From assembly GCF_026420865.1 (NCBI RefSeq), contig NZ_JAPCWC010000029.1, positions 1-38,247 of the forward strand: a stretch of 38,247 nt of DNA, in the 5' to 3' direction. Position numbers and translations under genes: made by a program. The notes under the pieces are model-generated. The model was given only the letters and a program-made list of their open reading frames with translations. It made no database searches and was not told the origin of the DNA. This document shows positions 1-7,328 of this stretch, piece after piece; positions within the stretch are counted from its first letter, which is position 1, and each line of letters starts with the position of its first letter. The DNA comes from Novosphingobium clariflavum (GTDB lineage Bacteria; Pseudomonadota; Alphaproteobacteria; Sphingomonadales; Sphingomonadaceae).

Positions 1-64
1 AGCGCCGCTCAGGGCATCATTCAAGCAGCCTCTCGCAATCTCCCTCTCAGGGCAAAGCCCGGGA

Positions 65-1525
65 TCAGTCCTGTGCCGCGTTTTCCTTGAACTTCTCGAT
101 CAGCTTCGAGAAATCGGCCGACATCGCCTCCTGCCGGGGCGGGAAGTCCTTGAACGTCATCACGTGCTTGGTCATGAAATCGACGATCGGCAGCAGCACC
201 CAGCCCTTGTGTTCGGCCATCCTGCGGTTGACGTCGCCCCACTGGCGTTCATACGGGTCCATCAGGATGTTGGTGACCCACGGGCGGCCCAGGTGGACGA
301 GCGGATTGTCCCACTTGCCTTCCATCTTTGCCGCGATCGTCACCTTCCACGGCCCGTAGCGAACGGCGGTGAGGGTCGTTTCGTCATAGTAGAAATAGTG
401 CTTGCGCGCCGACGGTCCCTTGCCGGTGAACAGCGCCGTCTGGTCGTAGCCGTCGAGATGCACCTTGTACGTCTTGCCCTTGTACTCGACGCCTTCCTTC
501 AGCTTCTTGTCGATGTCGGGCATGCCCACGAGCGCCGCGAAGGTCATGAAGAAGTCTTCCATGGAGACGATTTCGGCGCTTACCTGCCCGGCCGGAATCT
601 TGCCGGGATAGCGGATGACGCAAGGCACGCGCACGCCGCCTTCCCAGGTCGTGCCCTTGTCGCCGCGGAACGGCGAGGTGCCGCCTTCCGGCCACATGTA
701 CTGGTAGGCGCCGTTGTCGGTGGCGTAGACGACGATGGTATCCTCGGCGATGCCCAGTTCATCGAGCTTGGCGAGAAGCTGGCCGACATGGCCATCGTGT
801 TCGGCCAGACCGTCTCCATAGACGTCCTGCTCGGATGCGCGCGAGACGCCCTTGTGCTCGTCGACCAGGTGGGTGAACACATGCATGCGGGTGGCGCAAT
901 GCCACACGAAGAAGGGCGTTTCGGCCTTGACCTGACGCTCCATGAACTCGCTCGACTTGGCGACGATCTCATCGTCGAAAGTCTTCATGCGCTCGGTCGT
1001 CAGCGCGCCCTCGTCCTTGGTCGGGCCGTCGGCAGTACCCGAGATCACGCCGCGCACGTTCCACGCCTTCTCGAATTCCTCCGTTTGCGGCCGGTCGGGA
1101 TCTTCGGGATCCTCGTTCGCATTGAGGTGATAGAGGTTGCCGTAGAACTCGTCGAAACCGTGGCGGTGCGGCAGGTGTTCCTCGCGGTCACCCAGATGGT
1201 TCTTGCCGAACTGGGCGGTGGCATAGCCATGCATCTTGAGGATCTGGGCAATCGTCGGGTCCTTGTCGGACATGCCCTGCGGAGCGCCGGCGCAGCCGAC
1301 GGTGGTGAGCCCGGTGCGGGCGGGCATCTGGCCGGTGATGAAGGCGGCGCGACCGGCCGTGCAGGATGGCTGCGCATAGAAGGAGGTGAGCTTGATGCCT
1401 TCGGTGGCGATCCGGTCGATGTTCGGCGTCGGCACCCCCATGATGTCGCCGCCGAAGCAACTGATGTTCGAATATCCGATGTCGTCACCGAAGATGACAA
1501 GGATGTTGGGCTTTTTCTGCGACAT
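65..1525 (-). CDS. arylsulfatase, formylglycine-dependent (cytosolic type)
   Basis: This 486-aa sulfatase of the alkaline-phosphatase superfamily should hydrolyse sulfate esters. The N-terminus (NILVIFGDDIGYSN) carries the paired Asp of the calcium site at residues 14-15. The modification motif is C55-T-A-G-R, fitting CxAxR, in which the Cys is converted to formylglycine by a maturase not seen in this window. A longer in-frame start exists at 1588. The ATG at 1525 is preferred because GGGAAAGGA lies just upstream and because the sulfatase fold begins at once. No signal peptide is visible, so the enzyme probably acts in the cytosol on an imported sulfate ester. It lies downstream of a second sulfatase on the same strand, but 380 bp and a likely terminator separate them. 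The natural substrate is unknown. Confidence 0.9.
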   Translation of the reverse strand: MSQKKPNILVIFGDDIGYSNISCFGGDIMGVPTPNIDRIATEGIKLTSFYAQPSCTAGRAAFITGQMPARTGLTTVGCAGAPQGMSDKDPTIAQILKMHGYATAQFGKNHLGDREEHLPHRHGFDEFYGNLYHLNANEDPEDPDRPQTEEFEKAWNVRGVISGTADGPTKDEGALTTERMKTFDDEIVAKSSEFMERQVKAETPFFVWHCATRMHVFTHLVDEHKGVSRASEQDVYGDGLAEHDGHVGQLLAKLDELGIAEDTIVVYATDNGAYQYMWPEGGTSPFRGDKGTTWEGGVRVPCVIRYPGKIPAGQVSAEIVSMEDFFMTFAALVGMPDIDKKLKEGVEYKGKTYKVHLDGYDQTALFTGKGPSARKHYFYYDETTLTAVRYGPWKVTIAAKMEGKWDNPLVHLGRPWVTNILMDPYERQWGDVNRRMAEHKGWVLLPIVDFMTKHVMTFKDFPPRQEAMSADFSKLIEKFKENAAQD

Positions 1526-1905
1526 GACGGTGGTCCTTTCCCTGTGTGCTGCGCCGAGTGGGAGGCTGCAATCCCGAGCGAGCCCCAAACATCGAGTATT
1601 CTACCGGTGGCCGTCGCAACCGTTCGAGACGGGGTGCGAACAACCTGTGGGGGCAAGCTGACGGGCAGTCGTCCCGGATAGCGGTCGGAAATGCATTGCG
1701 GTCATTCCAGTGCCGATTTGAAATCCCCGAGTGCGGACCGCCTGCTTCCGGATTTCGCCCGCATGGGATTTCTGGGCAGGACACTGTCAGGTCCCCGCAG
1801 GCAACGAACACCTGTCGGTCGATCGGCCGGAAATTGCGTCGTCGACCGTCAGGTGCGTTTGTTCAAAAGGCCGCGATTACGAAGCTGTCCTCGCGGCCTT
1901 TGGGC
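1526..1905. other. intergenic region between the two sulfatase genes
   Basis: This 380-bp spacer contains the ribosome-binding site of the downstream sulfatase next to 1526 and a terminator hairpin at 1866-1901. No convincing gene is seen in the remainder. It presumably holds the promoter of the downstream sulfatase, but I could not identify clear hexamers. Confidence 0.5.
1866..1901 (-). terminator. intrinsic terminator of the upstream sulfatase gene
   Basis: An 11-bp perfect inverted repeat (AAAGGCCGCGA at 1866-1876, complement at 1891-1901) begins five bases after the stop codon of the 1906-4254 gene. Read on the minus strand, the stem ends in TTTT. Position and form fit a rho-independent terminator separating the two sulfatase genes. 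Confidence 0.7.
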
Positions 1906-4254
1906 TTATGCCGGTTCCTTCGCGGCAGGCTCTCCGGTGTCGGTCTTGCCCAGCTTGAAGTGGACCTTCTCGATCTTGCCGGTGAACAGGAAGGGCAGTT
2001 CGTAGGTGAAGTCGATGGGGGTGCCCACGTCCATGCCCACGTCGAGCCCTTCGCCCAGCGAGAACTGCGCCGGGACGGTGCGTTCGAGGCGGCCCTCGGC
2101 GATGGTCTTGCCGTTGGCCTTCACCGTCACCTGGCCGCCCTTGCCGACGCCGCCGCCGTCATACTTGAAGTCGACGACCAGCTCGTGCTTGCCGACCGGC
2201 AGCGCCTCGCTCGCCTCGAAGGTCGGGCGATCGAGCGAGAGGAAGTTGTAGACGAACACCGGCTTGCCTGCGCGCAGGTACAGGCCGTAGCCGCCCTCGA
2301 TGCCGCCATGGGTGACGACCATGCCCTCGACGGGGTCGCCCTCGGGGATCTCGATGTCGGCGGTGATCGTCCACGACTTGTTGAGCATCGGCGGCGAGCA
2401 GGCATCGGGCACCGCGATGTTGCCCGGGTAGTAGGTCAGCTCGTCGCGTCCGCGCACCAGGCTGGGGCGGCCCATCGCCTCGGAGTTGAAGCGCTCGGTG
2501 GCGCGCCAGTCGAGCGGGAGCACGTTGTACTTGGCCGCTTCGACCCACCACATGTCCTGCATCTGGCGCAGCTTCTCGGGGTACTTGTCGGCAAGGTCGT
2601 TGGCCTGCGAGAAGTCCTCCTCGATGTTGTAGAGCTCCCAGGGGGCCTTGTCCGGATCCCACTCGCCGCGATTGGCTTCCCACGGCACGAACGAAGGCGA
2701 GGACGCCATCCAGCCATCGTGATAGAGACCGCGGTTGCAGCCGAGTTCGAAATACTGCGTCTTGCGCGTCTCGGGCGCCTTGGCGTCCTGCAGCGCGGCG
2801 GCGAAGCTGATCCCCTCGATGGGCTTTTGCGGAATGCCGTTCAGCTCGCGCGGGGCGGTGATGCCGCACAGTTCGTAGAGCGTGGGCACGAGGTCGATGG
2901 TGTGAAGGAACTGCTCGCGCAGGCCTCCCTTGTCCTTGATCCCCGCTTCCCACGAGATGATCATCGGGTTGCGGGTGCCGCCGAAGTGCGAGGCGACCTG
3001 CTTGGTCCACTGGAACGGCGCGTTCATCGCGTGGGCCCAGCTGGCGGGGAAGTGGTTGAAGTGCTTCGGCCCGCCCAGCTCGTCGATGACCTTGATGTTG
3101 TCTTCCCACTTCTCCGTGATGCCGTTGAAGAAGAGGTTTTCGCACAGCGAGCCTTCAAGCCCGCCCTCGGCGCTCGAGCCGTTGTCGCCGGCGATGTAGA
3201 TGAAGATCGTGTTCTCGCCGCCGGGCAGCGCCTTGCAGGCATCGACCACGCGGCCCAGCTCGTAGTCGCACTGGGCGCCGTAGCCGGCGAACACTTCCAT
3301 CATGCGCGAATAGAGGCGCTTCTGGTCGGCATTGAGCGAATCCCACGAAGGCAGCCCCTTCGAGCGCTCGGTGAGCTGGGTGTCCTGGGGCACCACGCCG
3401 AGCTTCTTCTGACGCTCGAGCGTGACTTCGCGGTACTTGTCCCAGCCCTCGTCGAACTGGCCCTTGAACTTCGAGATCCATTCCTCGGAGGCATGGTGCG
3501 GGGCATGGGTGGCGCCGGTGGCGACATAGAGGAAATAGGGGCGCTGGGGCGCGATGCTCTTCACCTGGTGCACCCAGTTGATCGCCTTGTCGGCGATGTC
3601 GGTGGTGAGGTGGTAGTCGGGATCGGGCGACTTGGGAACGAGGTTGCGGTTTTCCCAGAGGATCGGGTTCCAGTGGTGCATGTCGCCCGCGTTGAACCCG
3701 TAGAAATAGTCGAAGCCCAGGCCATTGGCCCAGCGGTCGAACGGGCCTGCGAGGCTGGTGTCCCAGGGCGGGGTATTGTGGTTCTTGCCGATCCAGGCGG
3801 TCATGTAGCCGTTCTGGCGCAGGACCTCGCCGATGGTGCCGCAGCTCTTGGGGAGCACGCAGGTATAGCCGTCATAGCCGGTGGCGATCTCGGTGATGCC
3901 GGCGAACGAGGCCGAATGGTGGTTGCGCCCGGTGATCAGCGCCGCGCGCGTCGGGCTGCACAGCGAGGTGGTGTGGAAGCGGTTGAACCGCAGGCCCTGC
4001 GAGGCGAGCTTGTCCATCGTCGGCGAAGGAATGCCGCCGCCGAATGTGCCGAACTGTCCGAAGCCGCAATCGTCGATCAAGAGCAGGACGACGTTCGGCG
4101 CCCCCTCGGGCGCGGCGATCGGCTGAGGGAACTGCGCCGGATCGGAATCGGCCTGCGTGCGACCCACATCGCCAGGAAAGGTCCAGTCTGGGCGCGGAAG
4201 GACGTGTGGTGTGCCGGATGGGGCACCCGTGAGCGTCTTATCGTTCTTTGACAT
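1906..4254 (-). CDS. arylsulfatase, long AtsA-like form
   Basis: This 782-aa sulfatase is in the size class of the large bacterial AtsA-like arylsulfatases (about 780 aa). The calcium-site Asp pair is D61-D62 and the formylglycine motif is C99-S-P-T-R followed by AALITGR, the canonical CxPxR form. A further typical motif is IYIAGDNGSSAEGG. The last 130 or so residues form a predicted beta-rich C-terminal domain seen in this subfamily. The start is supported by AGGAGAG about six bases before the ATG. There is no signal peptide, so it is probably cytosolic. A hairpin with arms at 4261-4267 and 4280-4286 lies in its 5' leader. The pairing with a second sulfatase suggests a sulfate-ester scavenging or catabolic locus that continues left of the window. 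Confidence 0.93.
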   Translation of the reverse strand: MSKNDKTLTGAPSGTPHVLPRPDWTFPGDVGRTQADSDPAQFPQPIAAPEGAPNVVLLLIDDCGFGQFGTFGGGIPSPTMDKLASQGLRFNRFHTTSLCSPTRAALITGRNHHSASFAGITEIATGYDGYTCVLPKSCGTIGEVLRQNGYMTAWIGKNHNTPPWDTSLAGPFDRWANGLGFDYFYGFNAGDMHHWNPILWENRNLVPKSPDPDYHLTTDIADKAINWVHQVKSIAPQRPYFLYVATGATHAPHHASEEWISKFKGQFDEGWDKYREVTLERQKKLGVVPQDTQLTERSKGLPSWDSLNADQKRLYSRMMEVFAGYGAQCDYELGRVVDACKALPGGENTIFIYIAGDNGSSAEGGLEGSLCENLFFNGITEKWEDNIKVIDELGGPKHFNHFPASWAHAMNAPFQWTKQVASHFGGTRNPMIISWEAGIKDKGGLREQFLHTIDLVPTLYELCGITAPRELNGIPQKPIEGISFAAALQDAKAPETRKTQYFELGCNRGLYHDGWMASSPSFVPWEANRGEWDPDKAPWELYNIEEDFSQANDLADKYPEKLRQMQDMWWVEAAKYNVLPLDWRATERFNSEAMGRPSLVRGRDELTYYPGNIAVPDACSPPMLNKSWTITADIEIPEGDPVEGMVVTHGGIEGGYGLYLRAGKPVFVYNFLSLDRPTFEASEALPVGKHELVVDFKYDGGGVGKGGQVTVKANGKTIAEGRLERTVPAQFSLGEGLDVGMDVGTPIDFTYELPFLFTGKIEKVHFKLGKTDTGEPAAKEPA

Positions 4255-4587
4255 AAAGCTCTCCTGCAGGAATCTTGCCGCAGGAGACTAGGCCGAGCCT
4301 TTTTCCGTAGACATCGGGATTAACCCTGAAGCGATCAGGGAAAAGGGCGAAGTATCTCGGATTGCTGCTCTAGCCGGGCCGCAATTCAGGCTATTGGGCG
4401 GCGCCTTGGGTTCCCGACAGTCGCTGCTGACGACACTCCGGGACGGTGATGACAGGCTGTTCTGGACTGTCCGCTTTCGCGTTCGTCTGGATGACGCTCG
4501 AACGTCAACAAGGGGCGCCAAAGCGGACAGTTTGGGCCGGAGGGCGACTTTCCGGTTCGGAGCAGGTTCGCAGGGCAACCCCTCCAG

Positions 4588-4621
4588 CCGTGGCGATGCG
4601 GAATGTGTCCACGCCGCCTAG
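4588..4621 (+). repeat. dispersed 34-nt repeat, copy 1
   Basis: The sequence from CCGTGGCGATGCGG to ACGCCGCCTAG differs at one position from the outer arm of the cloverleaf structure at 6863-7132. It is preceded by GCAGGGCAACCCCTCC, the same module that precedes the right-hand stem there. This copy therefore looks like a collapsed version of the same element lacking the third stem. It is intergenic. Confidence 0.8.
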
Positions 4622-4802
4622 CAGGCGCTGCCTCGATCATTTTCACGGAGCTGGCCCCTGGTTTCATCACCTCTGCTGGCGATCCCAAACGGGAGCATGG
4701 CGCTTCGCGCAGAAGTGATTTGAAGGTTTATGCCCGCAGTTGTAGGGGCCCCGGATTGGTTGCTTGAACAGGCAGGTGCGCGGCTTTTTCGCGCCTGGAG
4801 GC

Positions 4803-4832
4803 TTGCATAAAGGCAGATCGTCGGGGTTTAAA
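4803..4832 (+). promoter_or_regulatory. candidate promoter of rlmJ
   Basis: TTGCAT (4803-4808) and TTTAAA (4827-4832) are separated by 18 bp. The -10-like hexamer ends five bases before the rlmJ ATG at 4838, so transcription would begin about at the start codon. No Shine-Dalgarno sequence lies at a useful distance. The assignment rests on motif reading only. Confidence 0.4.
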
Positions 4833-4837
4833 TCGCA

Positions 4838-5668
4838 ATGAATTATCGACATTCCTTTCATGCTGGCAACAGCGCCGATGTCGTGAAGCACAGTCTCCTG
4901 ATCTCCCTGGTGCAGGCCCTGCAAAACAAGCAGGGCGCGCTGACGCTGATCGACACCCACGCGGGCTGCGGGCTGTATGACCTTGAGGGCACGGAAGCCC
5001 AGCGCACCGGCGAGGCGATGCAAGGCGTCCTGCAGGCCCTTGCCGACCCGAACCCCTTGCTGAACCCCTATCGCGCCGCCGTAGAGGCGGTGAATGTCGG
5101 CGCCGAGCCGAAGCTCTACCCCGGCTCGCCGCGGGTTCTGGCCCAGCTTCTGCGCCCGCAGGATTTCCTGGTTCTCAACGAAAAGCACCCCGAGGACGCC
5201 CGCGCCCTGCGTAAAGCGATGCGCGACACGCCAGCCGCCGTGCATCAGCGCGACGCCTATGAGCTTTGGCTGGCGATGGTGCCGCCGCGAACGTCTCGCG
5301 GCGTCGTTGTGGTCGACCCGCCGTACGAACAGCAGGACGAGCGCGCCCGCATCACGGCCACTCTCGCTGCGGCTCACCGCAAGTGGGCGCATGGCGTGAC
5401 GGTGATCTGGTTTCCGCTGAAGGAGCGCCCAACGCACGCGCACTGGAAGCACAAGTTGCGCGGCCTCGGCATCCCGAAATTTCTGAGCATCGAGCACTGG
5501 CTCTACGATGCCGATCAGCCCGGCATCTATAACGGCGCGGGCCTGTTTATCGTCAACCCGCCTTACGCCTTCACCCAGGCTTTGCCGCCCCTGCTGGAAG
5601 CCCTGCGCGCCGCGCTGGCTCCAGAAGGGCATCGGGGCGAAATTTCAAGCGAATGGTTGAACGAGTGA
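4838..5668 (+). CDS. rlmJ: 23S rRNA (adenine(2030)-N6)-methyltransferase RlmJ
   Basis: This 276-aa protein matches the RlmJ family, S-adenosylmethionine-dependent enzymes that methylate N6 of A2030 in 23S rRNA. The family N-terminus is clear (MNYRHSFHAGNSADVVKH), followed by the SAM-binding segment around DTHAGCGLYDL (residues 43-53) and the catalytic N6-adenine motif D160-P-P-Y. Family knowledge links RlmJ with DNA processing in some enterobacteria, but its core role is ribosome maturation in the cytosol. The gene stands alone between a sulfatase and a block of insertion remnants. There is no Shine-Dalgarno sequence and a candidate promoter abuts the ATG, so the transcript may be leaderless. 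Length is normal for the family. Confidence 0.93.
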   Translation: MNYRHSFHAGNSADVVKHSLLISLVQALQNKQGALTLIDTHAGCGLYDLEGTEAQRTGEAMQGVLQALADPNPLLNPYRAAVEAVNVGAEPKLYPGSPRVLAQLLRPQDFLVLNEKHPEDARALRKAMRDTPAAVHQRDAYELWLAMVPPRTSRGVVVVDPPYEQQDERARITATLAAAHRKWAHGVTVIWFPLKERPTHAHWKHKLRGLGIPKFLSIEHWLYDADQPGIYNGAGLFIVNPPYAFTQALPPLLEALRAALAPEGHRGEISSEWLNE

Positions 5669-5703
5669 AAGAGCCGCTGCCGCGGTCGCGCTTTGGCTGA
5701 TGG

Positions 5704-5973
5704 CTAGGTCGTAAACTCATAAACGGCACCATCGAGGTTTGAGGCAAAATGGCTCAGCGACAGGAGGGAAGGCGATGGAATATGTCGATATTTCAAGACT
5801 TCCCGACGCAGCGCTGGGCCATTTTGGTCAAACCCCGAAGGGGCGCCCAAATGGCTTCCATCTCGATCCGAAGCTGCCTTGGACGGGCAACCAGCCCGCC
5901 CGGCGACAACTTCGGCCCGATCTGTTCGCCATTTGGGCGCCTCGATGGTGCCGTTTATGAGTTTACGACCTAG
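5704..5973. mobile_element. non-autonomous insertion element with 34-bp inverted repeats (IS5-like remnant or MITE)
   Basis: Perfect 34-bp inverted repeats lie at 5704-5737 and 5940-5973. Each begins with CTAG followed by GGTCGTAAACTCATAAA, so the element is bordered by CTAG on both sides, consistent with target duplication at a CTAG site. An internal 14-bp inverted repeat (5842-5855 and 5928-5941) also occurs. The right end encodes YEFTT followed by a stop at the terminal repeat, which recalls how IS5-family transposases end inside their right repeat. No intact transposase is present. I read it as an internally deleted derivative mobilised in trans, or a MITE. The family assignment is an inference. 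Confidence 0.75.
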
Positions 5974-6046
5974 TGGTTCGATTCCGACATTTGGTACCCT
6001 ATCGGACAGGGCGCGCTCAAATGTCAGAATCGTCTCGAACCACTAG
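5970..6046. mobile_element. 77-bp inverted-repeat element sharing a CTAG with its neighbour
   Basis: CTAGTGGTTCGA at 5970-5981 is repeated inverted at 6035-6046. The pairing continues imperfectly inward through CGACATTTG on the left and CAAATGTC on the right. The element starts on the same CTAG that ends the preceding one and finishes on a third CTAG (6043-6046). It looks like the paired ends of a different insertion element with almost nothing between them. Confidence 0.6.
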
Positions 6047-6059
6047 CATTTATTTGATT

Positions 6060-6380
6060 CTAGTTGCCTTCGGCATCGACCACGAAAACCATCGGCTTAC
6101 CCCGCGAGTCAGGCTCCCAACCGGCGTTCAGTGCTGCCTGAATGCCCCTGATCACAACCGCATCGCCGATCTGGAGCCGGCCACGCGGCAAGCCTTTCAT
6201 CAGGCGCTTTGGTGCCGGGAATTCGAGCAAGGCGCCGCGCTGGGTGTTTTTGCGCAGCAAGCTGACGGTCATGCCTTTCCAGCCTTCGAACTCGCTCCAG
6301 CGCGGCTCGCTCCGCAACTCCCATTCATATTGAACCCCGTCGACCTCGACGATACCGGAAAGCTTGTGGGTGTTGGTCAT
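6060..6380 (-). CDS. conserved small protein of unknown function
   Basis: This 106-aa soluble protein has a coherent composition, with several Trp and Arg residues around EWELRSEPRWSEFEGW and a glycine/arginine-rich centre (KRLMKGLPRGRLQIG). No signal peptide or membrane segment is visible. I believe similar short proteins occur in other alphaproteobacteria, but I cannot name a function. The reading frame is open upstream of the chosen ATG for about 60 codons to near 6560 without another ATG. A short ORF reading MIATGRWYVIVNLLGSVA overlaps this start by ATGA. Either could mean that the gene was once longer or part of a translationally coupled pair. It is next to insertion remnants, so it may be cargo or an island remnant. 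Confidence 0.6.
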   Translation of the reverse strand: MTNTHKLSGIVEVDGVQYEWELRSEPRWSEFEGWKGMTVSLLRKNTQRGALLEFPAPKRLMKGLPRGRLQIGDAVVIRGIQAALNAGWEPDSRGKPMVFVVDAEGN

Positions 6381-6608
6381 GCCACGCTGCCTAGCAGGTT
6401 CACGATTACATACCAGCGGCCGGTTGCGATCATGTCCGAGGTACCCAGGATTGGCCGTTCCGTAAGAGGCGCGCAGGATGGCAGCATCGTCCCAGTTGCG
6501 GAATGTCGCCTTTGGGTATGCGAACGGAGGAACACCGCCATTCGGATGTGGCTCAAAAGCCTATTATTGTCCTAAAAGTGGTCCGAGCGAATGCGCTGCA
6601 AATACGCG
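6381..6608. other. non-coding or degraded stretch
   Basis: No convincing complete gene lies here. The minus strand is open in the frame of the downstream 106-aa protein from about 6560, encoding ...PPFAYPKATFRNWDDAA... without an ATG, which could be the remains of a longer N-terminal region or chance. Confidence 0.35.
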
Positions 6609-6824
6609 TCATTCTACGTTTTGGGTGTTTCTGCGGCGGCGATAGTGGACGATAGCAACGCTAGGCAAAACAAACGCCGGGAGGAATCTTATGACCATGG
6701 AGCTTCCGGGATGTTCCGCTATCCAGCGTGCCGTTGACATGGCCAAGCCGCTTGCAGCCCAAGACAAAGCTGCCGTGCAACATACGCTGAGCACGATAAT
6801 CCCTAAGCGTATCATGCCGTTCAT
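6609..6824 (-). CDS. putative small membrane protein
   Basis: Starting from the ATG at 6824 (MNGMIRLGII), this 71-aa product has one clear hydrophobic segment at residues 4-30 (LGIIVLSVCCTAALSWAASG) and a second near 45-62 (VIRFLPAFVLPSVAIVHY), then a basic tail (RRRR). This is the topology of a two-pass inner-membrane miniprotein. A GGAA motif lies about nine bases before the ATG. A longer frame exists but would read through the inverted-repeat structure at 6863 onward, so the internal start is preferred. No family is recognised. The evidence is composition and topology only. Confidence 0.4.
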   Translation of the reverse strand: MNGMIRLGIIVLSVCCTAALSWAASGLAMSTARWIAEHPGSSMVIRFLPAFVLPSVAIVHYRRRRNTQNVE

Positions 6825-6862
6825 AACGTGTTGTTCCATCGGGCCGGTTGGGCCCTGATAGC

Positions 6863-7132
6863 CTAGGCGGCGTGGACAAATTCCGCATCGCCACGGTTGC
6901 CCTGCAAGCGGCGCCAGCAAGGCGCGAAGCCGCAGGAAGAGCGGGCTTCTTTCAAGGCGGAGCAACGCTGCTGGCGCCGCTTGCAGGGCAACCCCTCCGG
7001 GGCTGGAGGCAAAAGCCGCCCCTTCGGCGTCGGCTCGGCTAGAAGTATCGACATACTCCTGCGCCTCACCTTCTGGAATTGACGGCTTTTGCCTCCAGCC
7101 GTGGCGATGCGGAATTTGTCCACGCCGCCTAG
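6863..7132. repeat. cloverleaf-like nest of inverted repeats
   Basis: Three perfect inverted repeats nest within 270 bp. Stem A is 34 bp (6863-6896 with 7099-7132). Inside it, directly adjacent, stem B is 23 bp (6897-6919 with 6969-6991). Stem C is 18 bp (7001-7018 with 7083-7100, sharing two bases with A). The order A-B-B'-C-C'-A' would fold as a two-armed cloverleaf in DNA or RNA. The loops are 49 nt (B) and 64 nt (C). The region is intergenic. The A arm recurs at 4588-4621 and 13094-13127. It may be a mobile palindromic repeat or a structured RNA, and the sequence alone does not decide. Confidence 0.85.
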
Positions 7133-7328
7133 CGAACGCATTAATGCACGCTTCGAGGTTTGAAAAAGCATCAGAAAATCGCCAAAAGTGATTCTGCTCA
7201 AAAACTTAGAGTATCCGCTCTCAGGCCATGCAAAACGTCGGATCTCTGCCCCGTAGAATCAGGCATGGAACGACCGACAAGGGCGCAAATCCGCCGCTCA
7301 CACAGCTTATCGGCGCCATCCACGCCGC
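7133..7328. other. intergenic, nothing recognised
   Basis: This AT-richer spacer lies between the cloverleaf repeat and the stop codon of the glycosyltransferase fusion. No convincing gene, promoter or terminator is seen. Confidence 0.4.

Larger units (their letters stand above)
4255..4837. other. intergenic region upstream of rlmJ
   Basis: This 583-bp stretch shows no convincing coding sequence. It contains a 7-bp stem (4261-4267 with 4280-4286) in the sulfatase leader, an 11-bp inverted repeat around CTGTCCGCTTT near 4465 and AAAGCGGACAG near 4530, one copy of the 34-nt dispersed repeat at 4588-4621, and the candidate rlmJ promoter at its right end. Confidence 0.5.

Noticed and set aside
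1546..4251. Long open frame antisense to the large sulfatase gene
   Set aside because: It mirrors a clear sulfatase gene on the other strand. Its translation is rich in Arg, Val, Leu, Gly and Ala without recognisable motifs, a common by-product of high GC at third codon positions.
5971..5990. GGTTCGATTCC resembling the T-arm of a tRNA
   Set aside because: Flanking bases do not pair as a T-stem, no acceptor or anticodon stem can be drawn, and the motif is part of the terminal inverted repeat of an insertion element.
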